Below are positions 46,397 through 55,439 of a stretch of DNA of 64,000 nt, piece after piece. Origin of the DNA: Xanthomonas euvesicatoria pv. euvesicatoria. Lineage in GTDB: Bacteria > Pseudomonadota > Gammaproteobacteria > Xanthomonadales > Xanthomonadaceae. The notes under the pieces are model-generated. The model ran no database searches and was not told the origin of the DNA. It worked only from the letters and a program-made list of their open reading frames with translations. The first letter of the stretch is position 1. Each line of letters begins with the position of its first letter. The translations under genes were made by a program, and so were the position numbers. The stretch is taken from assembly GCF_020880415.1 (NCBI RefSeq), contig NZ_JAJIUJ010000069.1, positions 1-64,000 of the forward strand, given 5' to 3'.

Positions 46397-47908
46397 TCAT
46401 CGACGTGCCTTGGCCTGCGTCAGCAGCTTGCGGATGTTGATGATGGCAATCACATCGCGACGGAATGCCGGCCAGATCGCCAAGGCAAGCAGGCAAACGG
46501 CAAGCATCGTCACTGCGCCGACAGCCAGTTGCTCCCACAGCGGGCCGCCAACCGTCATGGAGGCGTAATACGCACAGCCACCTGCCACGCCGTAGGCGAC
46601 CATGGCGCGCAGTGCATTGGTGAACAGGGCTCCGACCGGCGCGTCTGAAATCTTGCCGATCCACAGCAGCGACAGCGGCCAGGTCAACAACAGACCGAAC
46701 GAATAGCCGATCGCCACCCCCATTGCGCCCCAGCGCGAGCCGATGAAGATGCAGGCAATCAGCAGGACGCGACTGACCAGCGAATACACCAGCTGCGCGC
46801 GCATCAGTCCCCGCGCAAGGAACACCCAATACGTTGCATAAGCGGCCGTCTGGAAGATACCGCCCAGTGTCAGCACCTGGAACAGCGGCACCGCCTCACG
46901 CCACTGCTCGCCCAGCACCAGCACAATCAGCGGCATCGCCAGCGCGCAGGCGAACGCAAACAGCGCAAAGATCAGGTGCACCATCACGGTCTGCCCGCGC
47001 AACAGGAAGGCACTGAAGCGCTCGCGGTCGTCCTGCAGCTGCGACAACACCGGCAGCGCCACGCTGGTGGCAGGCGCATTGATCTGGTTCAACGGCATCA
47101 TCAACAACTGGAATGCGCGGTTGTACAAGCCCAGCGCGTCCGGTCCGGTCCGCCAACCGATGATGACCTGGCCCACGTTGCGACTGGCATACCCCAGCAA
47201 CTGCGCCGCCATCAGGTTCCAGCCGAAACTCATGAAATCGCGCATCGGTGCAGAACGCTGGTAGCCACCCGGCAACCAGCGCGCGCAGCTGGCGGCGATG
47301 ATGAAATTGACGCCGGCCTGCACCACCTGCTGTACCACCAGCGCCCAGTAGCCCCAGCCCAGCAGCGCAGCAGCAACCGCTGCGCCCAGACCGAGCACCT
47401 GCGAGCCCACATCGCTCAGCGCCACCTGCCCGAAGCGCAGCCCGCGGCTCAGATGCGCGCGGTACTGCGTGGTCATGCCGTTGATCAGGAAGGTGACCGC
47501 CAGCGCCTGGGAAATCGTCACCAGGGCCGGCTCCTTGTAGAAGTTCGCAATCAGATGCGCCGAGGCGAACACCACCAGCGACAGCAGCAGGCCAATGCCG
47601 CTGTTGATCCAGAACAGGTTGTCGCGCTGCTCGCGACTCACTTGCTTGGCTTGCACAGCCGCGGCCGACAGACCGAAATCGCGCAGGATCTCGGCGGCGC
47701 CGACGATGGCGGTCACCATCGCCATCAGACCGTAGTCGTAGGGCGTCAGCAAGCGCGCCAACAGGATGATGCCGCCGAACTGCACCACCATCTTGGCCGA
47801 CTGCCCCAGCATGGTCACCGCTGCGCCGCCGGCAGCGCGCGACCCCAGGCTGCGCTGTGGCGGTGGCGGCGGTGTGGAAGATGTCATCGTAGGTGTCTCT
47901 GCGGTCAC
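46397..47908 (-). CDS. gumJ: GumJ, xanthan repeat-unit flippase (Wzx-like)
   Basis: 503 residues with about 12 hydrophobic segments, MOP/PST superfamily. It translocates undecaprenyl-linked pentasaccharide across the inner membrane. The N-terminus is proline-rich (STPPPPPQR), then GGAAVTMLGQSAKMVVQFGG and LLARLLTPYDYGLMAMV. The ATG at 47908 overlaps the gumI stop by 4 bases; a second ATG at 47887 is possible. Confidence 0.94.
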   Translation of the reverse strand: MTAETPTMTSSTPPPPPQRSLGSRAAGGAAVTMLGQSAKMVVQFGGIILLARLLTPYDYGLMAMVTAIVGAAEILRDFGLSAAAVQAKQVSREQRDNLFWINSGIGLLLSLVVFASAHLIANFYKEPALVTISQALAVTFLINGMTTQYRAHLSRGLRFGQVALSDVGSQVLGLGAAVAAALLGWGYWALVVQQVVQAGVNFIIAASCARWLPGGYQRSAPMRDFMSFGWNLMAAQLLGYASRNVGQVIIGWRTGPDALGLYNRAFQLLMMPLNQINAPATSVALPVLSQLQDDRERFSAFLLRGQTVMVHLIFALFAFACALAMPLIVLVLGEQWREAVPLFQVLTLGGIFQTAAYATYWVFLARGLMRAQLVYSLVSRVLLIACIFIGSRWGAMGVAIGYSFGLLLTWPLSLLWIGKISDAPVGALFTNALRAMVAYGVAGGCAYYASMTVGGPLWEQLAVGAVTMLAVCLLALAIWPAFRRDVIAIINIRKLLTQAKARR

Positions 47909-48954
47909 AGCGCGGCGTCTCCATCCTTGCCCAACGCTTCCAGATAGGTGCGGTAATGCAACTGCCCGATCCGCGGCCAGTCGCGCTGCGACAGATCCGG
48001 TGCCGGGCCGCGTGGCGCAGCACGCACCTTGTCCAGCATGCCGGTCAGCAGCGCGGCATCGAACTCGCCTTTATACAGGAACACCCAACCGGGGCCGACT
48101 TCCTCGGCGATGGCCGCGTTGGATTCGCTCCACGGCGCCAGCACCGGGCGCGCCAGCGACAACGCCAGCAGCAAGGTGCCGGAGTTATGCATCTGCCGAT
48201 ACGGCAACACCACCAGTTCGGCCGCGCTGACTTCGCGCGCCAGCACCGGCTCTTCCACGTAGGCCAGCAATGCGCTGATCCGCGGATCCTGCGCGCAGGC
48301 GTCCTCCACCAAGCTGCGCATCTGCGGCGTGGCCGGGTTGCCGACGATACGCAGGTTGAGACGCGCATCGTCGACCTCGCGCATGACCTCGATCAAGGTT
48401 TCCACGCCTTTGTACGGGCGGATCAGACCGAAGTGCAGCAGCCGTCCGGGCACCGTGTTGCCCTGCTCCATGGTCGCGAACCAGTCGCGATAATGGCCGT
48501 GCAGAATCGTATCGGTGAACGGCGGACGTGGCGGCGTGGTCGCATTGATGCGAATCCAGCGCCGCGTCAGCCGGTCGATCCAGCGCAGCAGGCTACGTTC
48601 GCGCCAGCCGCGGTCCTCATGCGGCGCAAGATTGTGCAAGGTGCGCACCACCGGCGTGCCGGTCAGCTGCAGCTTGAGCAACAACAACGCAGCGCAGGCC
48701 TGCTTGGCCAACGTGCCGGCAGCGGTCGGATGGCGCAGCAGGTATTCGGGCCAATGCAGATGCAACACGTCGTAACGCGACAGCAATGCATCGCGCATCG
48801 AAAAGAAGCGCGGATGCACTGCGGCAGGCAGCGCGTCGTAGAGCTGAGTCAGGTACGGATTGGTGTTGGCATTGGGCTTTTCAGTGGAAAACAGCACCGT
48901 CACCTGCGGCTGCGTTGCCGCATGCGTCATTGACGCAGGAGCAAGCGCGCTCAT
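47905..48954 (-). CDS. gumI: GumI, beta-1,4-mannosyltransferase
   Basis: 349 residues, GT94. It adds the terminal mannose to complete the lipid-linked pentasaccharide. The N-terminal region has VTVLFSTEKPNANTNPYLTQ. The C-terminal domain shows LHFGLIRPYKGVETLIEVMR and LVVLPYRQMHNSGTLLLALS, the nucleotide-sugar motif. The N-terminus is alanine-rich and without a signal. Overlaps gumH and gumJ by 4 bases each. Confidence 0.94.
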   Translation of the reverse strand: MSALAPASMTHAATQPQVTVLFSTEKPNANTNPYLTQLYDALPAAVHPRFFSMRDALLSRYDVLHLHWPEYLLRHPTAAGTLAKQACAALLLLKLQLTGTPVVRTLHNLAPHEDRGWRERSLLRWIDRLTRRWIRINATTPPRPPFTDTILHGHYRDWFATMEQGNTVPGRLLHFGLIRPYKGVETLIEVMREVDDARLNLRIVGNPATPQMRSLVEDACAQDPRISALLAYVEEPVLAREVSAAELVVLPYRQMHNSGTLLLALSLARPVLAPWSESNAAIAEEVGPGWVFLYKGEFDAALLTGMLDKVRAAPRGPAPDLSQRDWPRIGQLHYRTYLEALGKDGDAAL

Positions 48955-50093
48955 CGCACAGCCTCCTGCACGCGCGGAATGCCCAACGCATCGTGGTATT
49001 CGTCGACGTAGCGCCCGACCACATGCTTCCAGTCATAGCGGCTCACATAGGCCATGGACGCCGCGCGACGGGTGTCGAAATCGCTGTCGGACTGCAACGC
49101 AAGCGCCTGCACCTGATCTGCCGCCGCTTCGATTCTGTCGCGGCTGACGATCACGCCCTGCCCCGATTCGCTGGCGAGCCGCACGAATGGCGGGATATCG
49201 CTGAGGATCGGAATCAAGCCCGCACTCATTGCCTCCACTGCCGCGATACCAAAGCCTTCATGCCGCGACAGGCACACGAAGAACTGCGCCTGCTGCATCA
49301 ATGCACGCAATTGCTCCTGCGAGGGCGACATGCTCAGCTGCACCTTCTCCTGCAGCCCGCGTTGGGCAATTGCCTTGCGCAGATCCGCTTCGTTCAGATC
49401 GTACTCGCGGCCGGCAATGATCAGCCGCCAGTGCGGGTCGCGCTTGAGCGCTGCCTGCAACAGCTCCAGGGTTTCGATCAGCCCCTTGTTGACCGACCAC
49501 CGGCCGAAATACAGCATGGTCCGGCCGGGCGCGGTCGCTCCCTGCCCTGCATATTTCTCTACATCCACCCCGTTTTCGATCACCCGCAGCCGCGCCGGTG
49601 CCACCACCTTGGCGAACAGATCGCCATCGTTTTCGCTGGTGGCGATCACCCGTGCATAGGCCAGCGCCGAGGTGCGCGTGAGCGTCTGGAACCACAGCTG
49701 CTTCATGCGCGATGCGTAGGCGGTATGGAAAAAACCGCCGTGCGTGGACACCACCATCGGCTTGCCGTGCAGCGGCTTGGTCAATGCCAGATAGTCGTAA
49801 AAAAAATCGATGCCATGCAGATGCACAACGTCGGCCGAACGAATCGCACCGAGCACCGAGGGCGCCAGCGGGTAGCGCGACGAGCCGCGATAGCCAATCC
49901 GCCGGATCGGCAGCCCTTGGTGCGTGTCCTGCGCCGCAAGCGGCGTACCGGGATTAGTAAACACACGATCCAGCGTCACGATCTCGACCGTATCGGCGCT
50001 CGTGGCCTGATGTTGGCGGGCAACATTGAGAACGACCTCTTCCATGCCCCCGATCGAAGGATGGAATTGGCGGACGACATGCACCACTTTCAT
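48951..50093 (-). CDS. gumH: GumH, alpha-1,3-mannosyltransferase
   Basis: 380 residues, GT4. It transfers mannose from GDP-mannose to the cellobiosyl lipid. The N-terminus is KVVHVVRQFHPSIGGMEEVV. The C-terminal domain shows LYFGRWSVNKGLIETLELLQ, then FFVCLSRHEGFGIAAVEAMS with the E-x7-E motif. Membrane-associated by amphipathic helices. gumI follows with an ATGA overlap. Confidence 0.95.
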   Translation of the reverse strand: MKVVHVVRQFHPSIGGMEEVVLNVARQHQATSADTVEIVTLDRVFTNPGTPLAAQDTHQGLPIRRIGYRGSSRYPLAPSVLGAIRSADVVHLHGIDFFYDYLALTKPLHGKPMVVSTHGGFFHTAYASRMKQLWFQTLTRTSALAYARVIATSENDGDLFAKVVAPARLRVIENGVDVEKYAGQGATAPGRTMLYFGRWSVNKGLIETLELLQAALKRDPHWRLIIAGREYDLNEADLRKAIAQRGLQEKVQLSMSPSQEQLRALMQQAQFFVCLSRHEGFGIAAVEAMSAGLIPILSDIPPFVRLASESGQGVIVSRDRIEAAADQVQALALQSDSDFDTRRAASMAYVSRYDWKHVVGRYVDEYHDALGIPRVQEAVR

Positions 50094-50157
50094 TACGCCA
50101 CTCTCCTTTGCCAGCGGCGCGCACTCAGTTGCTGCGACGGCTGATTCTGAAAACTCG

Positions 50158-51246
50158 TCATTTGCGTTTCAACCCCAACATCCACGGTGCGATCGGCACC
50201 AGCACCGCGCGCATCGGCACGCTTACAGCAATCGCGAACGCGCTCAGCCCCAACGCCCAGGCAGGTGTACCGATTGCGCTACGTGCGATCAGGCCCGTAC
50301 GCGCCACCACGCTGGTGGCCACCAAAAAAACCAGGGTATGCGTGCACAGAATCAGCAAGGTATTGCTACCGATCCATTGCACCCAGCGCAGACGCCGAAT
50401 GAAATAAGCGACGCAAAACGTCATCGCCGTCCCGAGCAGACTGGCCAGCAGGAAGACGGCCGCCGACTGCCCGAACTGCAGGTTGTTCACGTCCACCTGC
50501 CCGTTCCATCCCGCCAGCCACCACCACAGTGCAGCCAACGGCAACAAGGCAAGCGCCCACACCTGCGCGCGCAATGATCGCAACGCATCGGCAAAGCGCG
50601 ATAGCCAACCGCCGACTGCAATGAAAAACAGCGCCACCGGCAGCACATCCAGCGCGAGCGGCAAGCGCTGCTGCAGCGAAGGGAACCAGCCCGCCCACGC
50701 CAACGCGATCGGCAGGCTGATCGCCGCCACTGCGGCCGCACTCAATCGCGCACGCAACCCAATGTAGGCCAGCGTCGTGACAAAGAGCGCTGGCAGAAAC
50801 CACAGCGCCGGAAGCACATACAGGCGTGACCCGTTGGCCCACAGCAATCCCGTCAGCGGGTGCCACCACGGGCGCGTCTGCGGATGACCTGCATGCCCAT
50901 CGATCGCAGCAGTCAACAACCACAGCGCATAGGCCACCATGAAAAAAGCGAGATACGGCACCAACAGCGTGCGCGCCAGCTTCGCGACGGATGCCCCCGT
51001 CAATGCCCGATGCCCGAATCGCTCGCCAACCCAACCCGACAACACGAAAAACAGCGGCACATGGAAGCTGTAGGCGAATAGCTTGTACGCTGCCGGCATG
51101 CCGCTGGCATGGCCCAGCACCACCAGCGCGATGGCCAACGCTTTGGCGGCGTCGATCTGCCAGTCACGCGTCGGCGCACGTGCCGTTCTGGCGTCCGCCA
51201 AGTGATGCGCACGCGCAGCGTGCGGTGAAGAGGATGTGCTTGTCAT
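50158..51246 (-). CDS. gumG: GumG, xanthan acetyltransferase (outer mannose)
   Basis: 362 residues, acyltransferase family 3 (OafA-like) with about 10 membrane segments. Residues near the start, DWQIDAAKALAIALVVLGHA, and LFAYSFHVPLFFVLSGWVGE carry the family His and Arg regions. It O-acetylates the terminal mannose. It is a tandem paralogue of gumF, sharing WIGSNTLLILCTHTLVFL-type sequence near the C-terminus. Confidence 0.94.
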   Translation of the reverse strand: MTSTSSSPHAARAHHLADARTARAPTRDWQIDAAKALAIALVVLGHASGMPAAYKLFAYSFHVPLFFVLSGWVGERFGHRALTGASVAKLARTLLVPYLAFFMVAYALWLLTAAIDGHAGHPQTRPWWHPLTGLLWANGSRLYVLPALWFLPALFVTTLAYIGLRARLSAAAVAAISLPIALAWAGWFPSLQQRLPLALDVLPVALFFIAVGGWLSRFADALRSLRAQVWALALLPLAALWWWLAGWNGQVDVNNLQFGQSAAVFLLASLLGTAMTFCVAYFIRRLRWVQWIGSNTLLILCTHTLVFLVATSVVARTGLIARSAIGTPAWALGLSAFAIAVSVPMRAVLVPIAPWMLGLKRK

Positions 51247-52361
51247 GCCAAGGCGCCGCTCATGCCGCCACCCGGCGCGCGCCCAGCGCCCAGCGCCCAC
51301 GGAGCGAAGCGCATCAGGATCCAACGCAGCGGCACGCTGGCGGCCAATGCGAACAGCGTGACAAAGACCGCCCAACCCAGCCCCGGACGCGCCCCACCGA
51401 ATCCACCAGCCAAGGCAGCAACACCGGAGAGCACGAAGAACACCAACATATGCGTACAAAGAATCAGCAAGGTATTGCGGCCGATCCACTGCAGCCACGC
51501 CCAGCTCTGTACCAGCCGCGCCGCGCAGATCACCATCAACGAACCAAGCAACGCGCTAACCAGGAACAGCGCGTGGTTACTTCCGAATTCGAGCATGTTG
51601 ACGTCGATTCGCCCATTGGCGACAGCCAGCCAGGCCACCGCCAATCCCAACACGACCGTCGCCAGGGCGCTGCCGGCCAAGGATGTCGGCAGGCGTGCCG
51701 AAACGTGGATCAGCAAGGCGCCCAATGCGTAAAAGCACAGCGACACCGGTAGCACATCCAAACCGAAAAAAATCCGCACGTGCTGTGTCGGAAACCAGTT
51801 CATCCAGAACCACGCCACGATCAATGCCAGCCCCGCGATCAGGATCGGCGCCAGCAGGCGGCGCAAGACCATGTAACTCACAACGGTCACCAACATGACG
51901 GGCAAGAACCACAGCGGAGGCTGCACATACAGGTCCGGGCCGATACCGGTGAACATCGCCACGATCGGTTCCCACCACGGGTGACTTCCCCAGCGCGCAG
52001 CCTTTTCTCCGATATTGCGGGTCAACAGCCAATAGGCATAGCCAAGCAGATAGAACGTGACGTACGGCAGCAGCAAGCTGCGTACATGCCTGCCGACTGA
52101 GCGCCTGTCCAGCCCAGTCGTGGTCGACGCATAACCCGCTGCCAACCAGCCGGATACCAGGAAAAACAGCGGCACATGGAAGCTATAGGCGAACAAGGTC
52201 ATGCCATGTGGGACGCCCTTGGCATGACAGAACACCACCAACAGGATCGCAATGGCCTTGGTGGCGTCGATGCGCGGGTCGCGGACGCGACCGCCTGTTG
52301 CAACCTGCGCGTCGGCGGCCGGCAAAGCCGACCGCGATGCCGGCATTGCCGACACGCTCAT
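51243..52361 (-). CDS. gumF: GumF, xanthan acetyltransferase (inner mannose)
   Basis: 372 residues, acyltransferase family 3 with multiple membrane segments. DPRIDATKAIAILLVVFCHA and TLFAYSFHVPLFFLVSGWLA match GumG closely. It O-acetylates the inner mannose. The ATGA overlaps link gumE-gumF-gumG. The start is at MSVSAMPASRS, as the region before belongs to gumE. Confidence 0.94.
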   Translation of the reverse strand: MSVSAMPASRSALPAADAQVATGGRVRDPRIDATKAIAILLVVFCHAKGVPHGMTLFAYSFHVPLFFLVSGWLAAGYASTTTGLDRRSVGRHVRSLLLPYVTFYLLGYAYWLLTRNIGEKAARWGSHPWWEPIVAMFTGIGPDLYVQPPLWFLPVMLVTVVSYMVLRRLLAPILIAGLALIVAWFWMNWFPTQHVRIFFGLDVLPVSLCFYALGALLIHVSARLPTSLAGSALATVVLGLAVAWLAVANGRIDVNMLEFGSNHALFLVSALLGSLMVICAARLVQSWAWLQWIGRNTLLILCTHMLVFFVLSGVAALAGGFGGARPGLGWAVFVTLFALAASVPLRWILMRFAPWALGAGRAPGGGMSGALA

Positions 52362-53659
52362 CGTGCTGCTCCCGCAGGCAATGGCAACTGCGCGCCATCT
52401 GCCGTTGGATCGTCCTTGATCAAGGCGGTTTGCGCGCCGGACGCAGACCAGGTCGGCAGCATGTGCCACATGCAACCGCAGACAAACCACCACAATGCCG
52501 ATGTCTTGATCGAGAAGTAACCGTTGGAGACAAGCAGGCTCAAGGCGAACGCAAAGATCGCCAGGTTCTTGAACAGCTGCCCTTCCTTGCTCGGCATCAG
52601 CAGCAGGAACGAATAGGCCAGCAGGAAGGCCAGCACGCCCACGATCGATTGCGATGCGATGAAGTACGAAATGCCACTATCGAAGTAACGATACGCCTGC
52701 GCAAAATCCAGGCCCATCCAGGATTCGAACGACAGGTTATTCATCGAATAAACGGTGAAGAACACGCGCCCCATCGTGGTGTCCTGGTATGCGGTGATGC
52801 CCGTGACCCAGACCAGCAGCCATGCGCTCATGATCACCAGCAGGAACACCAGGAAGGCCAGCCGCTGATCCAACCGTTTCAATAGCGGCGTCAGCAGCAC
52901 CATCAAGACACAGGTACCCGCCGCCAATCGTCCGTCTGAGGCCACGATCATGAAACCGATCAACCCCACCGACAGGATCAGCGCCGCCGGCCGCATCCAA
53001 CGCCAGAACACCAGCACGATCGCGGTGAAGAAGCAGATGTAATTACCCATCGTCACCGGCTCGATGAACATCGAAGAGGCGCGCGGCAGATTGGAACCCG
53101 GCAGGAAGTTACGCTCGCCCGGCCGTGTTGCGCTGACGAACAGATTACTGTCTTCGTTCCAAAAGCCTTCGGCGCTCATGCCGCGCGCGTTGACGAAGAA
53201 GCTCTTCGGATTAATCAGATCGCCGTATTTGACTGGCATCGCCAGCTCGAATGCGGCAACCAGTGAGACGATGATGGTCATGCGGATGAACAGCTTGGGC
53301 ACCGAGCCCGTGTAGGCAGAGCCAAGCACGACGAAGGCGAACACCACCAGCGCGTCGCGGAAGAACTTGGGGTCGATCTGCCAGTTCACCAAAAACCGCA
53401 CGAACATCAGCGTAACGATCAACCCGAGCCCGCTGACGATCAGGGCAATGCGTTTGCGGCTCAACGAACCCATGCCAAGCAGGAAGCACGCCGCGTAGAC
53501 CATGAATTCGACCGCGTAGGTGATTACCGGTCGCACGGTGAACACGTTCGCGTTGATGAACGCCAGCACCAGGTTATAGCCCACGCCGACCAGCAACGTG
53601 AGCTCGATCAGCAGGTTATGCCAGCGCACGCGAGTTTCCTCGCTCATTCGAATCAGCAT
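52358..53659 (-). CDS. gumE: GumE, xanthan polymerase (Wzy-like)
   Basis: 433 residues with about 12 hydrophobic segments and a large periplasmic loop around residues 155-200 (NPKSFFVNARGMSAEGFWNE). It polymerises lipid-linked pentasaccharides in the periplasm. Starts MLIRMSEETRVRWHNLLIEL; MSEETRV at 53647 is an alternative. Lies 82 bases after gumD. Confidence 0.93.
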   Translation of the reverse strand: MLIRMSEETRVRWHNLLIELTLLVGVGYNLVLAFINANVFTVRPVITYAVEFMVYAACFLLGMGSLSRKRIALIVSGLGLIVTLMFVRFLVNWQIDPKFFRDALVVFAFVVLGSAYTGSVPKLFIRMTIIVSLVAAFELAMPVKYGDLINPKSFFVNARGMSAEGFWNEDSNLFVSATRPGERNFLPGSNLPRASSMFIEPVTMGNYICFFTAIVLVFWRWMRPAALILSVGLIGFMIVASDGRLAAGTCVLMVLLTPLLKRLDQRLAFLVFLLVIMSAWLLVWVTGITAYQDTTMGRVFFTVYSMNNLSFESWMGLDFAQAYRYFDSGISYFIASQSIVGVLAFLLAYSFLLLMPSKEGQLFKNLAIFAFALSLLVSNGYFSIKTSALWWFVCGCMWHMLPTWSASGAQTALIKDDPTADGAQLPLPAGAAR

Positions 53660-53741
53660 GCAGATGCCCGCTTGAAAGGAGCGGCTGCAATGCAGCCGCC
53701 CGCGGCGCCGAACGCGCCTGCTCGCACGCTCCCCACCATCA

Positions 53742-55196
53742 TCAGTACGCGGTCTTCTGTCCGAGCACGCGCACAGCGGTCAGCACGATGATGCGGATGT
53801 CCAGCCACAACGACCAACGGCGGATGTAATCGAGGTCGTACTGGATACGCTTCTTCATCGTCCGCAGTTCCGGGGTTTCGCCACGGAAGCCGTTCACCTG
53901 CGCCCAACCGGTGATGCCAGGCTTGACGTAGTGACGCTGCATGTAGTGGTTGATCAGCTTTTCGTAGTGCGTGTTGTGCTGCGCAGCGTGCGGGCGCGGC
54001 CCGACGATCGACATGCTGCCACCCAGCACGTTGAAGATCTGCGGCAATTCGTCCAAGCTGCTACGACGCAGGAATGCACCGAAACGGGTAATACGTGCGT
54101 CATTCTTGGTCGCCTGCTGGATCGTCGTGCCATGGTCGTCGTGCACACGCATCGAGCGGAACTTGAACATGTAGAACTCGCGGCCACCCAGGCCATGACG
54201 GCGCTGGCGGAAGAACACCGGGCCGGGCGAGCTCAACTTGACGCCCACGGCAATGGCGGCCATCAGCGGCCACAGGCCAAGCAGCGCGATCACGGCCAGG
54301 ATCTTGTCCTGCAACGCCTTGGCCACCACGAAATAATTGTCGCGGTCCACCCCGCCCTGGCGCAGATTGATCACCGGCACGTTGCCGATCTGTTCGCCAG
54401 ACTGATTGAGCAGACCGAAATCGAACAGGTCAGGCACCAGCTTGACGTTGATCGGATAACGATCCAGGCGCTGCAACAGCTGCTTGATGTGGTCGCGTTC
54501 GCCCAGCGGCAGCGAGATCCACACCTGCTCGACCTGGTTTTCCTTCAGATAATCGATCAACGCGTCCGGCTCGCCCAGGCACGGCAATGACTGACGCTGT
54601 TCGGTCACGGCAATGTCGTAAGGAGTGCGAAAATAACCGACCAGGTTCATGCCGACCCACGAGTTACGGCTCAGGTAGTGGTTGATTTTCATCACCGGGT
54701 GACGCAGTCCCACCACCACCACGCGTTGCACGTCCACGCCCTGGGTACGCAGATGGTTGAGGAAGCCGCGCAGCACCGTGCGTGCCGCCACCAGCGAGGC
54801 CAGGCCACCGACGAACCACAAGCCGATCCAACCGCGCGACACCTGCTCGCCCACCTGCACGATCAGCGCATGCACGGCAAACAGCGCGAACACACCGCCG
54901 AATGCGCCGCCCAGCACCATCAGTTCGCTCAACAGTCCACGGCCGCGCCAGCTGCGGTACAACGGGAACAACGCAAAGCAGATCACCGAGTACAGCAGCG
55001 TGGTGGCGATCGCCAGCCGATACGGCGCGGCCGGCACCCAGGAGCCAAACACGATGCGATAAGCGACCAGACCGGACACCACAACCATGGTCAGGTCGAA
55101 GACGCGCAGAACCAGATCGGCCGCAGCCGAATATTTGGACAACAATCGCGGCGAGGAAGTCGTGTAAGTCGCGCTACTCAAGTCTGCCAAAAGCAT
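53742..55196 (-). CDS. gumD: GumD, undecaprenyl-phosphate glucose-1-phosphate transferase
   Basis: The priming enzyme of xanthan synthesis. It moves glucose-1-phosphate from UDP-glucose to undecaprenyl phosphate. 484 residues from MLLADLSSATYTT, with GGAGG upstream of the start. Five N-terminal membrane helices and a central CoA-binding-like domain precede the polyprenyl-phosphate sugar-phosphotransferase domain. The latter has MFKFRSMRVH, RRSSLDELPQIFNVLGGSMS, VGPRPHA and VKPGITGWAQVNGFRG. A 243-base gap before gumC holds no gene. Confidence 0.96.
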   Translation of the reverse strand: MLLADLSSATYTTSSPRLLSKYSAAADLVLRVFDLTMVVVSGLVAYRIVFGSWVPAAPYRLAIATTLLYSVICFALFPLYRSWRGRGLLSELMVLGGAFGGVFALFAVHALIVQVGEQVSRGWIGLWFVGGLASLVAARTVLRGFLNHLRTQGVDVQRVVVVGLRHPVMKINHYLSRNSWVGMNLVGYFRTPYDIAVTEQRQSLPCLGEPDALIDYLKENQVEQVWISLPLGERDHIKQLLQRLDRYPINVKLVPDLFDFGLLNQSGEQIGNVPVINLRQGGVDRDNYFVVAKALQDKILAVIALLGLWPLMAAIAVGVKLSSPGPVFFRQRRHGLGGREFYMFKFRSMRVHDDHGTTIQQATKNDARITRFGAFLRRSSLDELPQIFNVLGGSMSIVGPRPHAAQHNTHYEKLINHYMQRHYVKPGITGWAQVNGFRGETPELRTMKKRIQYDLDYIRRWSLWLDIRIIVLTAVRVLGQKTAY

Positions 55197-55439
55197 GGGG
55201 ATGTCCTCCAAACTCGATACGACGCATGCGGGGGAACATACGAATCGCACGCGAGCTTTCAATCATCTCCGCCAAGCGATCACCGCGGTAGAACCTACCG
55301 ACCCCAGATCACTCGACAGCCCTTTGTTTCAACAGAGACAAACTTTCAAACGAAGGAGCCCGAAACATACGGGATCCCACCTTTTCCACGCTGAATCAGT
55401 TGTCACTTTAATTAACCATCGTTTTGCAACATCACGATG

